Made by a program: the position numbers and the translations under genes
Part shown: positions 5,290-6,981 of the stretch, one piece after another
How positions within the stretch are numbered: the first letter of the stretch is position 1
Layout: every line of letters starts with the position of its first letter
The notes under the pieces: model-generated
Databases searched by the model: none
What the model saw: the letters and a program-made list of their open reading frames with translations, nothing else
Told to the model about the DNA's origin: nothing
Source: CAZIOI01 sp964540855
GTDB lineage: Bacteria > Patescibacteriota > UBA1384 > DTJR01
Assembly (NCBI GenBank): GCA_964540855.1
Contig: CAZIOI010000029.1
Span: 1-6,981, forward strand
DNA length: 6,981 nt
Reading direction: 5' to 3'

Positions 5290-5318
5290 TTGCTTTGATA
5301 GCTCAGATGTCGTACAAT
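5290..5318 (+). promoter_or_regulatory. Promoter of the Xer recombinase gene, near-leaderless
   Basis: TTGCTT (5290-5295) is followed after 17 bases by TACAAT (5313-5318, 5 of 6). The predicted start is near 5325, about 3 bases before the ATG, leaving no room for a Shine-Dalgarno sequence. Its -35 is only 3 bases from the -35 of the opposite promoter. Confidence 0.55.
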
Positions 5319-5327
5319 TAATTTATT

Positions 5328-6287
5328 ATGGACAAGGAAATCAGGCAGTTTCTCGAATATCTCGAGCTTGAACGTGGTCATAGCCAACTGACGATCAGAA
5401 ACTACGAAGCTTATCTTTCGAAGTTTGCCGAATTTGCCCAACAAAATTCTGTCACAAATGTTGATGGCATTGACCTCGAGCTCATCAGAAAATGGCGACT
5501 TACCTTGCACAGAAAGATTACCAACGGCAACCCGATCTCCAACAAAACGATAAATTACTATATGATCGCGCTTAGAAGTTTTTTAAAATATCTGTCAAAA
5601 ATAGATATTGGCTCGCTCGCTCCGGAGAAAATTGAACTTGCCGACACGCCGGAGAGACAAATTCAGTTTTTGGAAAAAGAAGAGCTGGTGCGCCTTTTGG
5701 ACGCTTTTTCCGGTCCGGACGAACTGGAACTAAGAAACAGGGCTATTTTGGAAACATTATTTTCGACGGGTTTGCGCGTAAGCGAGCTGGCAAAGTTAGA
5801 CAGAGAAAGTGTAAATTTGAAACGCGGGGAATTCTCCATCACCGGCAAGGGCGGCAAGGCGCGAGTTGTTTTTTTGTCGGACAACGCCAAATACTGGATT
5901 GAAAAATATATGAAAACGAGACTGGACAGCGACAAGGCGCTTTTTGTCAAAAGCGCCGATCACCCATCGGCAAACAAGCTTGACGCGAAAAAATATGATG
6001 TAACGGGCGGCAAATTAGCCGACACGGGGCTCGGCTTGACTTCAAGGCAAATCGAGCGTGTAGTGAAAGAAGCCGCCAAGCGTGCCGGCATCGTTAAAAA
6101 AGTTACACCGCACGTCTTGCGACACAGTTTTGCGACCGATATCCTGCGCGCCGGTGCCGACCTGCGATCGGTACAAGCGTTACTCGGTCATACTTCGGTT
6201 ACAACAACACAGGTTTACACCCATGTAACCGACAAACATTTGCGCGAAATTCATAAAAAATTTCACGGTAATAAAAGTGGAGATTAA
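5328..6287 (+). CDS. Tyrosine site-specific recombinase, XerC/XerD type
   Basis: A 319-residue recombinase with both family domains. The N-terminal core-binding (SAM-like) domain covers about residues 1-95 (FLEYLELERGHSQLTIRNYEAYL). The C-terminal catalytic domain covers about 112-310. All catalytic residues are present: R150 (STGLRVSEL), K174 (GKGGKARVV), H262 and R265 (PHVLRHSFA), H288 (LLGHTS) and nucleophile Y297 (QVYTHV). Xer proteins resolve chromosome dimers at dif; relatives act in integrative elements. Length and conservation favour a housekeeping Xer. An extra segment of about 20 residues (about 209-236, SADHPSANKLDAKKYDVTGG and on) precedes the SRQIERVVK helix and is longer than in XerC/D of model bacteria. 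The ATG at 5328 has no ribosome binding site, in line with a near-leaderless mRNA. A coiled-coil gene follows 8 bases after the stop and is probably co-transcribed. No dif-like sequence was found nearby. I cannot tell XerC from XerD or XerH-like forms. Confidence 0.9.
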   Translation: MDKEIRQFLEYLELERGHSQLTIRNYEAYLSKFAEFAQQNSVTNVDGIDLELIRKWRLTLHRKITNGNPISNKTINYYMIALRSFLKYLSKIDIGSLAPEKIELADTPERQIQFLEKEELVRLLDAFSGPDELELRNRAILETLFSTGLRVSELAKLDRESVNLKRGEFSITGKGGKARVVFLSDNAKYWIEKYMKTRLDSDKALFVKSADHPSANKLDAKKYDVTGGKLADTGLGLTSRQIERVVKEAAKRAGIVKKVTPHVLRHSFATDILRAGADLRSVQALLGHTSVTTTQVYTHVTDKHLREIHKKFHGNKSGD

Positions 6288-6293
6288 GGAGGG
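6286..6293 (+). promoter_or_regulatory. Shine-Dalgarno sequence of the coiled-coil gene
   Basis: AAGGAGGG overlaps the last two bases of the recombinase stop codon. GGAGG (6288-6292) is 3 bases before the ATG at 6296 and 9 bases before the in-frame ATG at 6302, so either could be used. The overlap ties translation of the two genes together. Confidence 0.7.
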
Positions 6294-6295
6294 AT

Positions 6296-6981
6296 ATGGT
6301 TATGGATAATGAAACAAGATCTCTTCCGCAAACGGATCGTGGGAAAGAACTTCAAGATAGACAGGACGCTAAACTCACCGAGCACGAGAGGGCGGTGGAA
6401 GAATTGCGCGACCTAGACAATGATCTCCGCGAGATGGATCAGACCAAACTTGAAGGACAAAAAAAGGCGTTAGAGGCTGCGCGCACCGATATTGAAACAA
6501 GAAGGCAAATATTAGACGAACTCACAACCCAGACCACAGAAATCGAGCAGTATATCAGCCGTGCTTGGGAAAACCAAGCTGGATCCGCACCAAACGAATT
6601 GAAAGAGATCCAGGCAGCTCTGGGCGACTGTAGGGAAAAAGTAGCACACCAAACTGAGGCTTTAGCAGCTTCCAAAGAGAAAGAAGCGCAGCTAGACGAT
6701 GAACAAATGCACGCCTATCAGTCCCTCGTAGAGGAGGTTGATACACTGACAAAAAAAGCTACAAGTCTTATGAGCGATAAAGACGTTCAGGAAAAACTTC
6801 TCGGTAGCAAAAATCCAGATAATGAAGGCTATGCAAGAATCGAAAACAGTATAAGGGATTCTGTGGTCTTAGCCCTCGAAAATGAATTAGGCAAGGGCCA
6901 AGCCAGTTCGCAGAGAAAAGAATATGTTCGCCAACTCACTCAAAAATTTCTGACAGAAGAATTTACAGCTAAAGGAGTTTA
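6296..6981 (+). CDS. Soluble coiled-coil protein, C-terminus beyond the window
   Basis: The frame from the ATG at 6296 stays open for 228 codons and reaches the right edge, ending in GTT-TA, so the stop is outside or the last two bases begin one. Not recognised as a named family. The product is strongly hydrophilic and helical. A charged coiled coil runs over about residues 15-90 (KLTEHERAVEELRDLDNDL and on). A break with glycine/proline follows (95-100, AGSAPN), then a second coiled coil (about 101-160). A less regular region (161-228) with NPDNEGYARIENSI and VRQLTQKFLTEEF could be a small globular end. There is one cysteine (C112) and no signal peptide or membrane helix, so it is probably cytosolic. 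Only 8 bases separate it from the recombinase gene, implying one operon. The in-frame ATG at 6302 is an alternative start. AAGGAG at 6972-6977 may be the ribosome binding site of the next gene, which would mean this one ends close to the edge. Confidence 0.75.
   Translation, partial: MVMDNETRSLPQTDRGKELQDRQDAKLTEHERAVEELRDLDNDLREMDQTKLEGQKKALEAARTDIETRRQILDELTTQTTEIEQYISRAWENQAGSAPNELKEIQAALGDCREKVAHQTEALAASKEKEAQLDDEQMHAYQSLVEEVDTLTKKATSLMSDKDVQEKLLGSKNPDNEGYARIENSIRDSVVLALENELGKGQASSQRKEYVRQLTQKFLTEEFTAKGV

Noticed and set aside
5253..5510. N-terminal extension of the BcrC-like protein to an ATG at 5510.
   Set aside because: It would run antisense through the recombinase start and both promoters; the family N-terminus and the predicted start site fit the GTG at 5252.
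5328..6287. Reading the recombinase as a phage or island integrase with an adjacent attachment site.
   Set aside because: No tRNA gene, no direct repeats and no mobile-element genes are visible; length and motifs fit a housekeeping Xer.
1..6981. CRISPR array, insertion sequence, tRNA or rRNA.
   Set aside because: Reading both strands I saw no spaced repeats, no terminal inverted repeats around a transposase, and no tRNA- or rRNA-like sequence.

Overview
This 6,981-base window looks like ordinary bacterial chromosome. Overall base composition is AT-leaning, with long A/T runs in the spacers. TGA is used as a stop (ATGA overlap at 4671-4674), so the code is not one of the TGA-reassigned ones. 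The mix of a divergent GT-C glycosyltransferase, PAP2 and DedA proteins, a DUF378 protein, a PRC-barrel protein and a single Xer recombinase, with compact spacing and several very short or absent leaders, would suit a Candidate Phyla Radiation (Patescibacteria) genome or another small-genome, Gram-positive-like lineage. That placement is inference; no rRNA or marker gene in the window settles it.

Left part (1-1807, minus strand). The window opens inside the 5' end of ychF, a translation-associated ATPase. Upstream of it lies a 520-residue multi-membrane GT-C (GT39/PMT-like) glycosyltransferase with its own promoter. The 164-base gap between them holds a weak candidate ychF promoter and possibly the worn end of another gene.

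Centre left (1808-2252). A divergent control region (1831-1915) carries two good promoters with an 8-bp-arm inverted repeat exactly between them. To the right it drives an isolated 68-codon GTG-start gene of about 60% GC, far above its neighbours, closed by a strong hairpin-plus-T terminator. This promoter-gene-terminator cassette is the most unusual object in the window and I cannot assign it a family.

Centre (2253-3434, minus strand). Three small genes follow: a very acidic 75-residue protein of unknown function, a 66-residue DUF378 two-helix membrane protein and a 174-residue tandem PRC-barrel protein. The last two each have a recognisable promoter of their own, so they look like independent short transcripts.

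Right centre (3435-5252, minus strand). A tight operon encodes a BcrC-like PAP2 phosphatase, a divergent second PAP2-family protein (ATGA overlap) and a DedA-family transporter (4-base gap). Together they suggest dephosphorylation of undecaprenyl pyrophosphate and return of the lipid carrier across the membrane. That carrier is the kind of molecule on which the GT39-like enzyme's sugar donor would be built.

Right end (5253-6981). A 75-base divergent region holds two back-to-back promoters whose predicted start sites fall on, or about 3 bases before, the start codons, so both genes may be made from leaderless mRNA. The plus-strand gene is a complete Xer-type tyrosine recombinase. It is followed 8 bases later, behind a strong ribosome binding site, by a long soluble coiled-coil protein that runs off the window. 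No tRNA, rRNA, CRISPR array or insertion sequence was seen. No gene-free stretch reaches 300 bases.
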